64,000 bases of DNA, from positions 797,094 through 861,093 of the forward strand of contig BJOX01000072.1 of the NCBI GenBank assembly GCA_009731375.1, read 5' to 3'. The stretch is from Paulinella micropora. Lineage: Eukaryota; Cercozoa; Imbricatea; Euglyphida. Shown here in pieces: positions 1 to 10,576 of the stretch (position 1 is its first letter; each line of letters begins with the position of its first letter). Position numbers and translations under genes: made by a program. The notes beneath the pieces were generated by a model, which saw only the letters and a program-made list of their open reading frames with translations, was not told the DNA's origin and searched no databases.

Positions 1-1413
1 GCGGTAGTTGAAACGAATTCATATCGCCTCTCGGTGTCTAGGCTCAGACCGCTTACCTCATACCCGTCGGTATCCTTATCGCACAGCGGGCGGTTATTGT
101 CAAAGGAATCGACATGAAACCAGTTATAGTGATACACATTTGAATTCAAAATGGCACTTCCCTTTAATTTATTTTTCAAGAGCATATAATCCTCGTTCTT
201 CAAAGTATCAACATCAAATTGTTGAAGACGAGTTCCGTCAAGGGTTGTGTAGTATGTCTTAATTTTCTTTGAAGCAGTATTTGGGTATGCAACACCATCA
301 GTTCTATTATCATTATCAAAAGCAGTGTAAGAAGTCTCAGTATTGTTGAAAGCGGAAGTATAAATACGACGAATTCTTTCACCCTGTGAGCGGTTCATCT
401 TTATGACAAAATTTTGCTGTCCTGTTTGAAGATTTTGTTTCCAAGCAATGGGATATTCAATCTTAAAAGGAAAGCCTTCACCAGCGATCTTCTGTTGGAC
501 ACCAAGAATTACATTTGGGTCGGTTTCCACGGCGAGAAACAAATTCAAATCAGAAATAGTAGCACCAACAGCACTTGCTGCAGCACCAGCAGAGATAGCA
601 CTAATATCAGTTTCATAGAAGAATGTTCGATTGGTCGCCTCCCACACAATACGCATATCCAAAATTTCATTAAAACCGATTGTCTTATCAAGTTCAAAAA
701 TCGTTCCAAACAGCATTCCCAAAGGAAGTTTAACACTGATAACAGGGTCATCGCCAGTATTACTACCACCTTCAAAATACTTCGCCTTATCATAATCTAC
801 ATTAACAAGGTTGTAATTTCCCGCACCGCTTGTAGCAGTTGCGCTGTCGTTAAAACGTCGGGCATTCACACTCGGGACTTTATAGTAATTATTAACTGCT
901 GTTATTAGTCCAGCAGTATCAACAGCATCAGCAATCGCTTTCTTTTCAGTTCTACTTCCTACAACAATCTTTCCAACATTACACTTTTGAAGCATCGCAC
1001 CAGAGCCAGTTTTGCCTTCGGTGGCGGGGTCATAGTCTCCGTGATTTTCCAAGGCCTTAAATTTTTCAAAACTAATCTCAGGTTTCCAAATCATCTTAGT
1101 GTAATTTCCCACATGTTGAAGATTACACAGATCGGCTACGAAGTTCAATCGTTTTAATCATAGACAGACAATCCATAAAAATACGATTGTATGTATTAAC
1201 ACCATTGTTTGTTGGTTTGTAAGTAAATCTCAACACAGACCTCGCAAGGTTCAAAGGACGGGTAGGAATTTCAAATGTGCTTTCCATACCACCAGCAGTA
1301 GTAAGTGTGACATTTGCCGACCCTTCACGGCTAGTAAGTTTGTTCAATTCATACTTACCAGTGAGCAGTTCCTTAGTCTGATGGACTAGTTCTCCTCCGT
1401 ATTGGACGGGCAT
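1..1413 (-). pseudogene. Polinton major capsid protein (element A), frameshifted, runs off left edge
   Basis: Homologue of the double-jelly-roll major capsid protein that forms the hexon-like shell. The ATG at 1,413 opens MPVQYGGEL, matching MPTQHGGEL of copy B. The first frame ends at 1,123. A different minus frame, open from about 1,135 to the window edge, carries the rest, including TKMIWKPE, LDKTI, LFLAVETDPN, YTTLDG and SLDTERR, all shared with copy B at 43,766-45,292. So there is one frameshift near 1,130-1,140 and the C-terminus lies beyond base 1. The assignment rests on position, size and Polinton capsid-like sequence in B. The jelly-roll fold itself cannot be verified by eye. Confidence 0.8.
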
Positions 1414-1468
1414 TTTTTTCGTTTTGTTTTTAAAGTAGTGTAATTAACTAATTCACCAGAATATATTA

Positions 1469-1489
1469 GAAAGATTTTAAAAATCTTTC
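1469..1489. promoter_or_regulatory. GAAAGATTT/AAATCTTTC palindrome upstream of capsid gene
   Basis: A near-perfect 21-bp palindrome followed by AGCAAAA lies 56 bp upstream of the capsid start codon. The same palindrome plus AGCAAAA occurs at 37,105-37,125, upstream of the polymerase gene of element B. Its position before start codons in two diverged elements suggests a regulator binding site or promoter part. That function is inference. Confidence 0.45.
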
Positions 1490-1529
1490 AGCAAAAATTT
1501 AAAAAAAATAATTCTAAAATTAAAAATAA

Positions 1530-2330
1530 TTACCGCGATTTCAACAAATTGAAAAATGATGTAAATAAATTAAAATAATTAGTCTCTCTATAAATTAATT
1601 ATGTCATAACAATACCTAACCCATTAAGATTAATCGCTTGGTCGTTCTCGTCTGTAAGATAAAACCTATATACATTATTTGAACTCGCAGATAATGTTTT
1701 CCCATACTCACTACCAGAGCCGTCATAGATAACAGATCCAAAAGGAATTTCGTTGGCTGTGTATATTTCTTGAAGCACATGATTATCACCTTCATTCACC
1801 AAATCAGATTGAAGGTATAAAGTCTTTTCGCCAGTTAGAATAATTACATTTGGCGATTTAATTAAATCATTAGCAAAGAAATATGTTGAATTTTTATCAA
1901 AACCCATTACCTCGTGAATACGTGTATCAGCATCAAATATAACCGCGGTTGAATACCTCCGTTATTTGAAACACTGAATGTTAATTTGCCATCCTCCGCT
2001 TCCGTGTTTGCATTGTTGCTTGAGACTACATAAGTATAATCATTCGGACTTTCTGTCGTCAGTACCTCGGCCAGTTTATTTTTTAAGTTGTTCATTGTGT
2101 AGTTTCCCTCAGGTATTGTAATTAAAGCCTTCGGATAATGTAAAAGTATTATATGGTGAAGCAACAGAGTAATACGATTTCGGCACATAAATATGCAAAA
2201 TTTTACAATGTGTGGGATTGTCTAGCCCCTTTATATTGACTTCGTGTGTAAAGTCGCTGTCTGTGCCAGTTATCCTATTTATACTATTTATGTAGTAAAT
2301 GGAACTTGAACGACCGCCTTTGTACTCCAT
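1530..2330 (-). pseudogene. Minor capsid protein (penton-like), element A, broken
   Basis: Homologue of the intact 270-aa protein at 45,363-46,175, the presumed single-jelly-roll minor capsid (vertex) protein. The start is the ATG at 2,330 (MEYKGGR), next to the palindromic module 2,331-2,476. The reading frame changes twice, near 2,110-2,190 and near 1,907. A TAA at 1,599-1,601 then replaces a leucine codon of copy B. Homologous coding continues in frame to a TAA at 1,530. Shared motifs include THCKILHIYVPKSYYSVASP and GVIYDGSGSEYGK-like text. It lies directly downstream of the protease gene, as in B. As read it cannot give a full protein. Confidence 0.8.
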
Positions 2331-2476
2331 GATATTTAAAATTGCGCTTCGTGCTCCGCACTCTCGCTTATTCTAAACATCGTTTTTTTCTTTTTCAAAA
2401 AAATTAATGCTTATTGTAATCCTTAAAAGTGCGCAGCCCCCGATGTTTGTTGAAGACGAAGTCTGAAACAAATATC
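2331..2476 (-). promoter_or_regulatory. Two-part palindromic module upstream of minor capsid gene
   Basis: Read in the gene direction, a hairpin-forming block (2,442-2,476; TTTGTT paired with AACAAA around AGAC/GTCT) is followed by a 51-nt A-rich spacer. A second palindromic block (2,331-2,390) then ends TATC directly before the ATG. The second block has outer arms TTTAGAAT/ATTTTAAA and inner arms GTGC/GCAC. The same module with the same orientation occurs before the tail fibre (9,762-9,883) and the integrase (10,453-10,576). The distal block overlaps the protease stop codon. Promoter function is inferred from position and repetition. Confidence 0.6.
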
Positions 2477-4403
2477 AAATGTATGTATCAAAATGACCAT
2501 ACCCATTCTGTGCTTTTAATTTCTCCGCTTCTTCTTCTTTTAGGTCTGTGAAACCACTGGCAAATTTGAATTTAATACCTTTTGCTCGCTCCATTAAAAA
2601 CCTCATACTATGCCAACCGCACGTGTCTGAGGTGTTTGATTGTTGTTTTACTTGATTAACCTTCATTAATAAATAACTATCTGGATGGCGTTTATCTATT
2701 AGCCGTTTCATTCGTTGTTGAAAGTCTTCTGTTGGCTCGTAAAGTGCTAAAGGGTCATACACTTCAACACTCCTGTCTTTATCTAGATTTATCCATACGG
2801 CGATCCAATGAGACCCTGCTTGCTTGTGATTGTCCAAATTCATAATAAATCCGTATCGCTTTCTGCTTCTTGGCTTCAACTTGTAGATTTCATCACTGGC
2901 TATTGCTCCGAGATACCATCCATATTTTTTCATTATATCATCTATTTCATTAGTCATTAAACCGCGACCCTCTCCAGTTTGTTCGTCTGGCTGTTGCTCG
3001 TCTGTCTGCGGTTGCTCTGGTGTCTCCGCGATGAGTGGCTTTGCCACGATGTTCTGCTCCACAGAACTTGTTCTCGTGGGTATGGTTGTCTCCTCTGGTG
3101 GTGTTTGGTCTGGCTGTGGTTGCTGTGACTCAGGCTGTGGCTCTGGTTGCTGTGGTTGCTCTGGCTGTTGCTCATTTCTATATTTATTTATAAGAGCATT
3201 AACATAATCTTTTTTTCTCATTGAATGAACCCATTCTTTTCGTGATAAATACTTTTTAATATTTTCTACGGAAAACACTTTATTAATCAAATCTTCTAAA
3301 CCAGTTCCCGTTTGTAATCCCAAATATTCTGCGAGTTTCTTTTTTACTTCGTCCTTCTTTTGTCCTACATCAATTTTATGTTCTACAATTTTGTCTATTA
3401 TCCATGATGCCCTTTGGTTCCAACCTTTAACATCGTGGCCTTCATTTTTAAGTTTATCCCTTAATGCTTCACCAAGAATTTTAATAGTAAGTTTTTTATC
3501 AATATTACTATTCGACAATCCATTCTTTAACATGGCTTTGTATTTAGCCTCCTCTAGTTGGTTTCCCATATTTTTATGTAATGCTTCATGTGCTCCTAAC
3601 ATTTTTTTCATATCATCTATTGTTATTTGTTGCTTTTGAAATTCTTTTATTCTTTCTGCTATACTTTGTATTTTACTAGGATCCCAATTATCTATATCTG
3701 CTTGAGTAAAAACTCCAGAATTCGTGATTAATTTTTTATTGTCTTCAAATTCTTTATTTGGCTTAACTTTTACCTCTGGCTGTGCCTGTTGTTCTTGTGG
3801 CTGTCCCTGCTGCGGTGGCATAATATATTGATATTGTGGCGGCGGTGGTAATGCTTGTATCCTATTTTTTCTGTCTTCTTCATATTTTACATCTTCTATG
3901 AGTTTTTGCTCCCTTCTTAGTTCTCTGGCTTTTTGTTCTTGTCGTTCCTTGATATCATATAGTTCATTGCGGTGTATCCTTGCTAACTCATCCTGCCTTT
4001 CCTTAGCATCTGCTATGTCTTTTCTTTCTTGCCTCTTCTTTTCTTCTTCAGTATCCGCCCGTGCCTTTTTCTCTTTTTGGTCTATCTCATCAATCTTTTA
4101 GTATTTCTCCTTTCTGAGTTTGTCTAAGTGGTCATTAATGGCTGTTCTCGTATTTTGTTCAATCTCTGACAGACTCTGGACTTTTCGCAAGTCTTCTTTT
4201 TGCTTAGGTGCTCGCTTTGCTTTTGGTCTGCTTAAGTATTTCATAAAAAGTTTAACAATTTGAAGTGTGCTCATATCATTTGTCTTTTTACCGAAATTAA
4301 GATAATATTTTTTACCCTTCTGGATAATATACGGCTTCCCGCTTTTATTCCTATAAACCCGCGGGGGTCTTAATGTCTGTTTCTTCGCTTTCTTGACGAC
4401 CAT
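2475..4403 (-). pseudogene. Adenain/Ulp1-like maturation protease (element A) with one in-frame stop
   Basis: Cysteine protease of the adenovirus-protease/Ulp1 clan, expected to cleave virion proteins during maturation. The C-terminal catalytic region shows GSHWIAVW (His), VYDPLA (acidic), a Gln in KQQSNTSD and TCGWHSMRF (Cys). The N-terminal half has the conserved stretch KTNDMSTLQIVKLF, a charged coiled-coil-like segment and a Pro/Gln-rich linker, as in copy B. The ATG at 4,403 opens MVVKKAKK. A TAA at 4,098-4,100 interrupts one otherwise continuous frame (no frameshift), where copy B has a sense codon. Downstream, the stop codon overlaps the palindromic module of the minor capsid gene. Probably a nonsense-inactivated gene; a sequencing error is possible. 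Confidence 0.85.
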
Positions 4404-4459
4404 TGTATATAAACAAACAAAAAAATATTTCCTCATAATTTCAAACAAAATATCATCTT

Positions 4460-4783
4460 TCAAAACTTGAGTGCCCCTCGTCCGCTCTGCCTACCATATC
4501 CTAGTTTTGATGCTACAGCACTAACACTACCAGCGTAAGGTACCCCGACGCTACTTAATGCTCCCGCAGTCCTAGAGATTAACTTATTATTGCGAAGAAA
4601 TTTATCAACGGCAAAGGCCGTTTTCCCAACCTTTTGCCAGTTGATTTTACCGCCAGCCTGTCCCTTGCCTCCTTGCTTCTTCTTGCGACCAGTCTTCTTT
4701 TTGCCTCCAGCCATTGTGCTTGAGTTAATTGTTCGTTTGTCGATTGTTGGAATGACTTCAACACGAGTTGTTTTTACTACCAT
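4460..4783 (-). CDS. Small basic GG-rich virion-type protein (element A)
   Basis: 107 aa, intact. A short N-terminal leader of about 23 residues is followed by MAGGKKKTGRKKK, a second GG and AGGKINW, then a region ending SVGVPYAGSVSAVASKLGYG. Copy B (48,319-48,624) has the same plan: leader, QAGGRKKK, TGGKVNW, GVPYADRVAKAAMKQGYG. The basic, GG-containing N-terminus resembles small core or cement precursors processed by adenain/Ulp1-type proteases, and the gene sits between ATPase and protease. No family name can be given with certainty. Its 5' end overlaps the extended 3' end of the ATPase reading frame, and the protease gene follows after 56 bp. Confidence 0.75.
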   Translation of the reverse strand: MVVKTTRVEVIPTIDKRTINSSTMAGGKKKTGRKKKQGGKGQAGGKINWQKVGKTAFAVDKFLRNNKLISRTAGALSSVGVPYAGSVSAVASKLGYGRQSGRGALKF

Positions 4784-5661
4784 AAATGATAGCGAAATAT
4801 ATAATACAGAAAAAAATAATTATAAAAAAATCAATTAATTGATTTTTGCTATAACACAAACGAAGTTTGTTTATAAGTTTAATTTTTTTTTTTAATCTGA
4901 AATTGAAGTTTTTTCTTAACTCATTATCAACACTTGAGACATAAAGAAAATTAAATCTCTCCTTTGTAGCCTCGTGATACTTTTGAAGAAAATAATCAAA
5001 GTCGAAAGATAAGTCTAAGTGTTTATACACGAATTCCATTTTGTCCTGAGACTGGCCCGGAAAGATTAACAAATAATCTAACTGCTTAATTGCTTCTGGT
5101 CTAAGGTCGTTTAAATACTGGCTTGACATAATCACCTTACTTTTATAGTGTCTGTTCTTTTTTAACAAAATCACTTACGGACTTGTCTCTTAATCCGCTC
5201 CCTAAATCGTCCAAAACAAAAACAACCTCTGGAGAAATATACTTACTTGGTCTCTCTTTCTTCTCACCTTCTTCTTCTTTTTTCTTTTCCTTTCCAAAGT
5301 ATAAAAATTGTGGTTTCTCTATTTCTTCTTTGTCTTGTTTTACTTGTCTTTCGTGTTGCTCGTCCTGTCTGTTCAGTTTGTCAAGTTCATAGTCTATCAC
5401 ATTAACACCATCTGATTTAAGAAAGGTATATATTGCCATCGGGTTGCCTCTGTTCTTAAAGTGCTTTACCATTGCTTTATAAATGTAGTCCTTGTGAATT
5501 GTTGAAGCAATAATGACAATATGGGTTTTTCTGTCTGTAGTCCGTTTCAGTATTTCAAAGAGTGCTGTCGTTTTCCCGCTCTTCTTACGGGCGAGTAGAA
5601 ATAAATTAGCATACGGCTCGTTGAATAACTTATAACCTTTTTGCTTTTTTGTTTTCATCAC
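4758..5661 (-). pseudogene. FtsK/HerA-like packaging ATPase (element A), frameshifted
   Basis: Genome-packaging ATPase, homologous to the intact 274-aa copy B. Walker A appears as ARKKSGKTT and Walker B as VVFVLDDLGSG in the first frame (5,143-5,661). Near 5,150-5,170 a run of A has the wrong length and reading passes to a second frame with KSKVIMSSQYLNDLRPEAIK, continuing to 4,758. The N-terminal 20 or so residues present in B are out of frame upstream of 5,661. The natural C-terminus is replaced by a Lys/Ile-rich tail that overlaps the start of the small basic gene. Inactive as read. Confidence 0.82.
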
Positions 5662-5716
5662 CCTCTTGTTTTACTGGCTTCACCTTGACATTGTTTTTTT
5701 TTGCATCGCTATATTA

Positions 5717-6079
5717 TTAAGCCAAAAACTCTAGGCATACAACAATTCGGCCTGCTAAATTTCCTGTATCGATATTTCCGCTGTCAGTTTCAAGGACTTT
5801 AAATGTATATTGTCCGTCAGTCCATCCGACAACACCCAAATTATAACCGAGATTTGAAATGTTTGCTGTGGTGCTGTCAGCAAATGTTCCAATAATTCCA
5901 ATTCTGTCCATATAAAGAATTCTGGTTTTGGTTTCGGTCTGGTCGTTCATATAGTGGATAAACTTAACATTCATTTTGGTTGGTGTGAATGACATTTGAA
6001 TATTTTTATTAAATGTTTTGCTTCCTCCAGCAAAATCATTGCTCAGAAAAATAATCTTTTGGTATTTATAGTCAGCCAT
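5717..6079 (-). CDS. Conserved 120-aa Polinton protein of unknown function (element A)
   Basis: Intact 120-aa product starting MADYKYQKIIFLSNDFAGG. It is strongly similar along its length to copy B (49,500-49,862), including FIHYMND, MDRIGIIGTFADS and GRIVVCLEFLA. It has no membrane segment, few charged runs and an alternating hydrophobic pattern that suggests a beta-rich fold. It lies between the packaging ATPase and the membrane protein in both elements. A structural (minor virion) role is plausible from context only. It is one of the few intact long frames in element A. Confidence 0.7.
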   Translation of the reverse strand: MADYKYQKIIFLSNDFAGGSKTFNKNIQMSFTPTKMNVKFIHYMNDQTETKTRILYMDRIGIIGTFADSTTANISNLGYNLGVVGWTDGQYTFKVLETDSGNIDTGNLAGRIVVCLEFLA

Positions 6080-6311
6080 CTATATTAGTTTATTAATTAA
6101 TATTTCTGCTCGGACTGCCTGCGACTTTTACTCGCGGGTAAGCGAAAAAAAGAATGAGAGTTGTGCTTATTGTATAAAGCAAGGGGTAGATACAGGGTTT
6201 AAGTGTGTTTTCATAAATAACGGAAATAATATGTGTCCTAGTTTTGATGAGGCTTTGCCTTTAATGTGTGCGGGTGATAATAGATGGCATATGACACATA
6301 CCTATGAATGT

Positions 6312-6659
6312 TCATTTCTTACTTGAAGAAGGTGATTGAAGGCAAATGCCGATAAGCAATGTTAAAATACCGACATAAGTGTTAGTAACCTCGCATGGTA
6401 AGTTCTTTTCAGATAGCCTCACGATACAAAGGGTTATAATGGCAATAATGATACCCATTTGAAATAAGTATTTAATTAATCTGCTGTCTGTCAGTCTGTT
6501 TTTTATACAACAACAATTCCAGTTATCTTCCAATTCGTGCTCTACTTTTTTTTCTTCATTCTTCAATGAAATATCCAAAACGCGATTTTTTAATTCTGGT
6601 GTTAGTTCGCCATCTGCTATATCAATGAGTGGAGGTGGAGGGTGTAATCTAGGGGGCAT
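6312..6659 (-). CDS. Two-helix membrane protein, holin-like in shape (element A)
   Basis: 115 aa. A proline-rich start (MPPRLHPPPP) is followed by a charged region, a CCC cluster and two hydrophobic segments, YLFQMGIIIAIITLCIVRL and TYVGILTLLIGICL, then a short Ser/Lys tail. Copy B (50,164-50,502) has the same design. The start codon overlaps the tail-fibre stop by 11 nt (ATGCCCCCTAG) in both copies, implying coupled expression. Holin, fusion or membrane-anchor roles are possible; none can be chosen from sequence. The 232 bases to its left (6,080-6,311) show no gene. Confidence 0.68.
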   Translation of the reverse strand: MPPRLHPPPPLIDIADGELTPELKNRVLDISLKNEEKKVEHELEDNWNCCCIKNRLTDSRLIKYLFQMGIIIAIITLCIVRLSEKNLPCEVTNTYVGILTLLIGICLQSPSSSKK

Positions 6660-9600
6660 TGTTATTACGGATTTCTGCTAATTGGTTCGCTTGGTCTTGT
6701 AGTATATTAAGTAAAAGTTTATTTTCTTTTTCTAAATTAACTACCTTTTCTGATCATTGTTGAACGGCCTTAATTAACGGGGCGATAAACTCGGAATAAC
6801 CTATACCATAACCGACATCACCACTATCAACACATTTAACATCTTCTGGATTAATAACACTCACACCTTTCAATTCGCATTCTTTTCTTTGCTTTGGACA
6901 CGGAACCATAATTGTTTCTTTTATAAAACCGCCAAAATCTAGCATATTCATATCTGTTAATACGATTTCTAATTCCTGTGCTATCAAACCCGTTCTTTGT
7001 TTCTTGTTATCATCAATCATACGATAGCATACTGGATTTAACTTATTAATAAAATCTAAGCCTAAGCATTCCTTTATATCTTCTTTTTTTTCTCCTGTCT
7101 GGATATTGAATTGGATTAGACAATACCCATAATTGTCCATCGCTTGCTTTCAAAGACATTAAAGCAGTATTTGAAATATTCTCCCATATGAACCCACTCG
7201 TTGAAGAATTATTTACTCTAAATCTAATAGCATAAGAAGTTAATCCTCCGCCTACTCCTCCTGCTGGTGCTGTTCCTCCACTTAATGATTTATTTGCTCC
7301 AGACTGAGACATATAAATCCCCCATGCTGAATCACCAGTATCCCAAATAAATATTCCTCTCGCATTCGTCAGTTCCGTTTGCCTCATTCAATGACATTAA
7401 CAATTGCTCATTAGAATTTTCCCACACAAAACCATCCGCCGAAGCAAAACCAGACCTAAATCTTACAGCAAAGCCTGAAATATCGTTGCCTGCAACCGCA
7501 GACCCTCCAGATAGACTTTAACCTGCCCCTGGTTGNNNNNNNNNNTCCCAGGCTGAGCCATATAAATCTCCCATCTTGCGTTGTCTGTATCCCACAGAAA
7601 TATACCCTGTCCATTTCCTCCATCTACTTTATTTTGAATAGATAACTTGCAACCGCCATCTGCTGTTAATAATCCGCTCGCCGTTAATGTTGTTGTAGTC
7701 ATGCCAGCAGTTGCCGTTAATGTAGTTCCCGTTATTGTTCCAGCACTTGTTATGTTGTTTGAGCTCATATCCAAAGCACCATAAAACCGCATACCGCCAG
7801 CATTGTTAAAACGGACAATGTCAGATGAAGCACTTTTATTATCCAAAAGTTTTGAAATATAAAGTCCCGCCCCTTTTGCATCAAATGCTACATTCGTAAA
7901 TACATAACCTCGTTGGTTCGCGGTTCCGCTTGTAGCAGTATTTAGAGTAAATAAGAAATATTGATAATCACCTGATGTCTGTGAAAAGAATATATCTCCT
8001 CCATTTTGGTTTAATATCCTCGCCCAATTATATGTTATATTTCCACCATTAGTGATAGTTTGATTATTAAAATCGGCATTGTTCGTTGAAGTTAGATATT
8101 TTATCGTAGTGCTCGCCCCATTAAATATTTTACTTCCTGTTATGGTTTGGTCTGTTGTTAGTTTCACACAATTGTCATCCAGATATTGCCTATTTACCGC
8201 TTCATTCGCATTTTGTGGTGCTCCTAGATTAACAATCCGACTACTATTACAATCTAAGCCTGTAGCATTAAACCACGAAACAATCGTCCCGTCAATAATA
8301 AAACTTATTTTTTTCGCAGAAATTTCAAAGTTGTAATATGTTGCAGTGTTCATATCCAAACTAGCAATTTACCCAATATTACTGGTAGAATTGAAGACGA
8401 TTAATGTGTATTTTGTTGTTGAATTGATTGAATTTCCAGTAATTTCAACACCACTGCTATATGTCTTAATTCCTGCTATTGTTTGGTTTCCTGAGGTTTT
8501 AACTGCCGAACTATCAACGACAGAAACATCCACACCATCAACTAAATTCACATTTGTTATGCTTTGGTTTCCCATATTTAGTCCTCCCATCATACTAGCA
8601 GTGCAGTCTAATCTAAGAAAGGGTGATGCCACGTTTCTCCATTGTCCAGTGCTATAAATGAGTAGTTGATTATCTGTTGCTGTTGTTATAATCACATCGC
8701 TATGTGTATCAATACTTCCACTCGCCGACACTTTTGCCGTGTTCGTATCGTGCTCTGATAGCCAAGTTGTGATAGACCTGCCATTTAGTTGATTTACATT
8801 TGTTATGATTTGGCTTTTAATATCAATCCCCGCACTCGCATTTATTATACTGCTAAATGTTTTTATTCCTGCTATGGTTTGGTCTCCTGTTAGTTTGACC
8901 ACCGAACCATCAACTGCGAGATTAGCGAGATCAATTCCATTATACGTAGAAGCACACGAAATAGCATAACCATTCATATTTAGTGCCCCCGTCATACTAG
9001 CTGTGCCGTCTAATCTAAGAAAGGGTGGTGTGGTGTTTCTCTATTGCCCCGTGCTATAAATGAGTAATTTGTTATCTGCTGGGAAGCCTGTTATTGTCAC
9101 ATCGCTGTGGCTATCTATACTTCCACTCGCTGAAACTGTATCATTATTATCTTGGTGTTCAAATATCCATTCATCAACATCTTTGGTATTTAGTAAATTA
9201 ACTCCTGTTATATTCTTCCTTCCCATACTAATATTGCCGAATTCATCAACATTTATCGGAAATGTTTAATTTACCCAGTTTATTGAATTATATGTTAGAT
9301 AACTATTCATTGCTATTGGTGCGGTTATAACCACATCTGAAAGTGTATCAATTGAACCAAGGGCTGTATTCTTCCATTTACCTTCTACATCGTTGTAAGT
9401 TAAGTATTGTCCGCTCGCTTGATGCAAATATGTTTGTGTCTATCAAATTATATAAACTGGTTTGGTGCGGATTGGAAGCATTGCTTCTGTGTTGAGTTGA
9501 TGCTTTGACTTCATCATTATCACTTACTCGTTGCTCTGTATAATATAAATTTTTTCCTTCTTTGATATCCGTAGTTGATTTTAAAGCGAGACGTGTGTCA

Positions 9601-9761
9601 AATCGGTCGTCAGTGTAATAAAGATTTACGGGGTCAGCATCTTCTGGCACTCTGTCTGTATTCAGACCGACTATGTTTGTGTTGGTCAGATCAAGGTTAA
9701 GTATATTTAGACTATCAACAGCCAACTCATTAAGGCCAAGTAATGATTTATATTGCGACAT
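6649..9761 (-). pseudogene. Long tail-fibre-like protein with C-terminal S74 chaperone domain (element A), broken
   Basis: Remnant of a gene homologous to 50,492-54,683. Starting at the ATG 9,761 (MSQYKSLLGLNELAVDSL), the frames carry repeats of the type KLTGDQTIAGIKTF, TASG/TANAG repeats and glycine/threonine-rich beta-structure typical of trimeric fibres. An intramolecular chaperone region with YRMIDDNKKQRTGLIAQELE (Peptidase_S74-like) follows, then a coiled coil. Breaks include shifts near 7,080 (an A run one base longer than in B), 7,390, 8,365, 9,000-9,040, 9,230 and 9,380-9,420. There is also a TGA near 6,751-6,753 in place of a Leu codon, and a 10-base gap at 7,536-7,545. The gene stop at 6,649-6,651 lies within the start of the membrane-protein gene. 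Confidence 0.8.
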
Positions 9762-9883
9762 TGATATTTTAGAATTGCGCTTCGTGCTGACGCACTCTCG
9801 CTTATTCTAAAACATCAGAAAAAATTGAAGAAAAATTAATCGGAAACGATGTTTTGTGATGACGTCAGTCAGAACAAAATATC
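9762..9883 (-). promoter_or_regulatory. Two-part palindromic module upstream of tail-fibre gene
   Basis: Second copy of the module. The proximal palindrome (9,762-9,815; arms TTTTAGAAT/ATTCTAAAA and GTGC/GCAC) abuts the ATG at 9,761. A 32-nt A-rich spacer separates it from the distal hairpin block at 9,848-9,883, centred on TGACGTCA with TTTTGT/ACAAAA arms. Here the module lies in a divergent intergenic region, so the distal block cannot simply be a terminator of an upstream gene. Confidence 0.62.
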
Positions 9884-9936
9884 AATTATTTATTTATTTA
9901 TTTAAAAAATACTAAAATATAATAATCTTAGTATAA

Positions 9937-10451
9937 ATGCAGTCTCCCGAAACAAGTCGCAGGAATTGGGGTAAGGCAGTGGAAAGTATTAAGAGCAAAA
10001 AGCAACATAAGGTTGAAATAGCGAAAGAGAAATTAGCAAAGTGTAGAAATGCTTATGTAGGCGATGATGAAGAGATGGAGGAAAAGATAAACCGCATGGC
10101 AGAAATGGGTGTTGCTAATGATATCATTAATGGAAAAGACCAAGATGATACACCAGAAGAAAGCAGTGATCGCGATTAAGAGTGTGATTTTACTGATATT
10201 ATCGCAGAAAAGATGGCTAAATGAAAATAAGAAAAAAGAAAGCGGAAGCAAAGAAGAAAGTAAGTAAAAAGCCTGTGCCTGAGCCTGATGAGAGCGAAAG
10301 CGAAAGTGAAGAAAGTGAAGAAGAGCCGAAGCCTAAATCTAAGAAAGGAAATGGTAAGAAGTCGAACATAGCTGTTAATGTTTATAATCAAGCAGAGAAG
10401 CCAAGCAAGAAAGAAAAAAATGATGTCTCAAGGATGTTTTTAAAATTTTAA
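9937..10451 (+). pseudogene. Highly charged protein ending VSRMFLKF (element A), interrupted by stops
   Basis: Counterpart of the intact plus-strand gene at 54,789-55,301 in element B. The N-terminal part (MQSPETSRRNWGKAV, Lys/Glu-rich helices) ends at a TAA near 10,177. A short degenerate stretch with further stops follows. The C-terminal part resumes with an acidic Ser/Glu run, a PKPKSKKG basic patch, VNVYNQ and the terminal VSRMFLKF shared with B. No known domain is visible. The acidic-then-basic composition could suit a nucleic-acid or capsid-binding role, which is a guess. It is transcribed away from the tail-fibre gene and towards the integrase. Confidence 0.65.
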
Positions 10452-10452
10452 T

Positions 10453-10576
10453 GATATTTGTTTCAGACTACGTCTTCAACAAACATCGTCTGCGATTAAA
10501 TAAAAAGAAAAAGAAAAAAACTATGTTTTAGAATAAGTGAGAGTGCGACAGCACGAAACGCAATTCTAAAATATCA
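10453..10576 (+). promoter_or_regulatory. Two-part palindromic module upstream of integrase gene
   Basis: Third copy, on the plus strand. The distal hairpin block (10,453-10,487; GATATTTG to CAAACATC) begins just after the stop of the charged-protein gene. A 35-nt A-rich spacer follows. The proximal palindrome (10,523-10,576; TTTTAGAAT/ATTCTAAAA around GTGC/GCAC) ends directly before the integrase ATG at 10,577. It matches the modules at 2,331-2,476 and 9,762-9,883 in inverse orientation, as expected if it belongs to the downstream gene. Confidence 0.62.
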
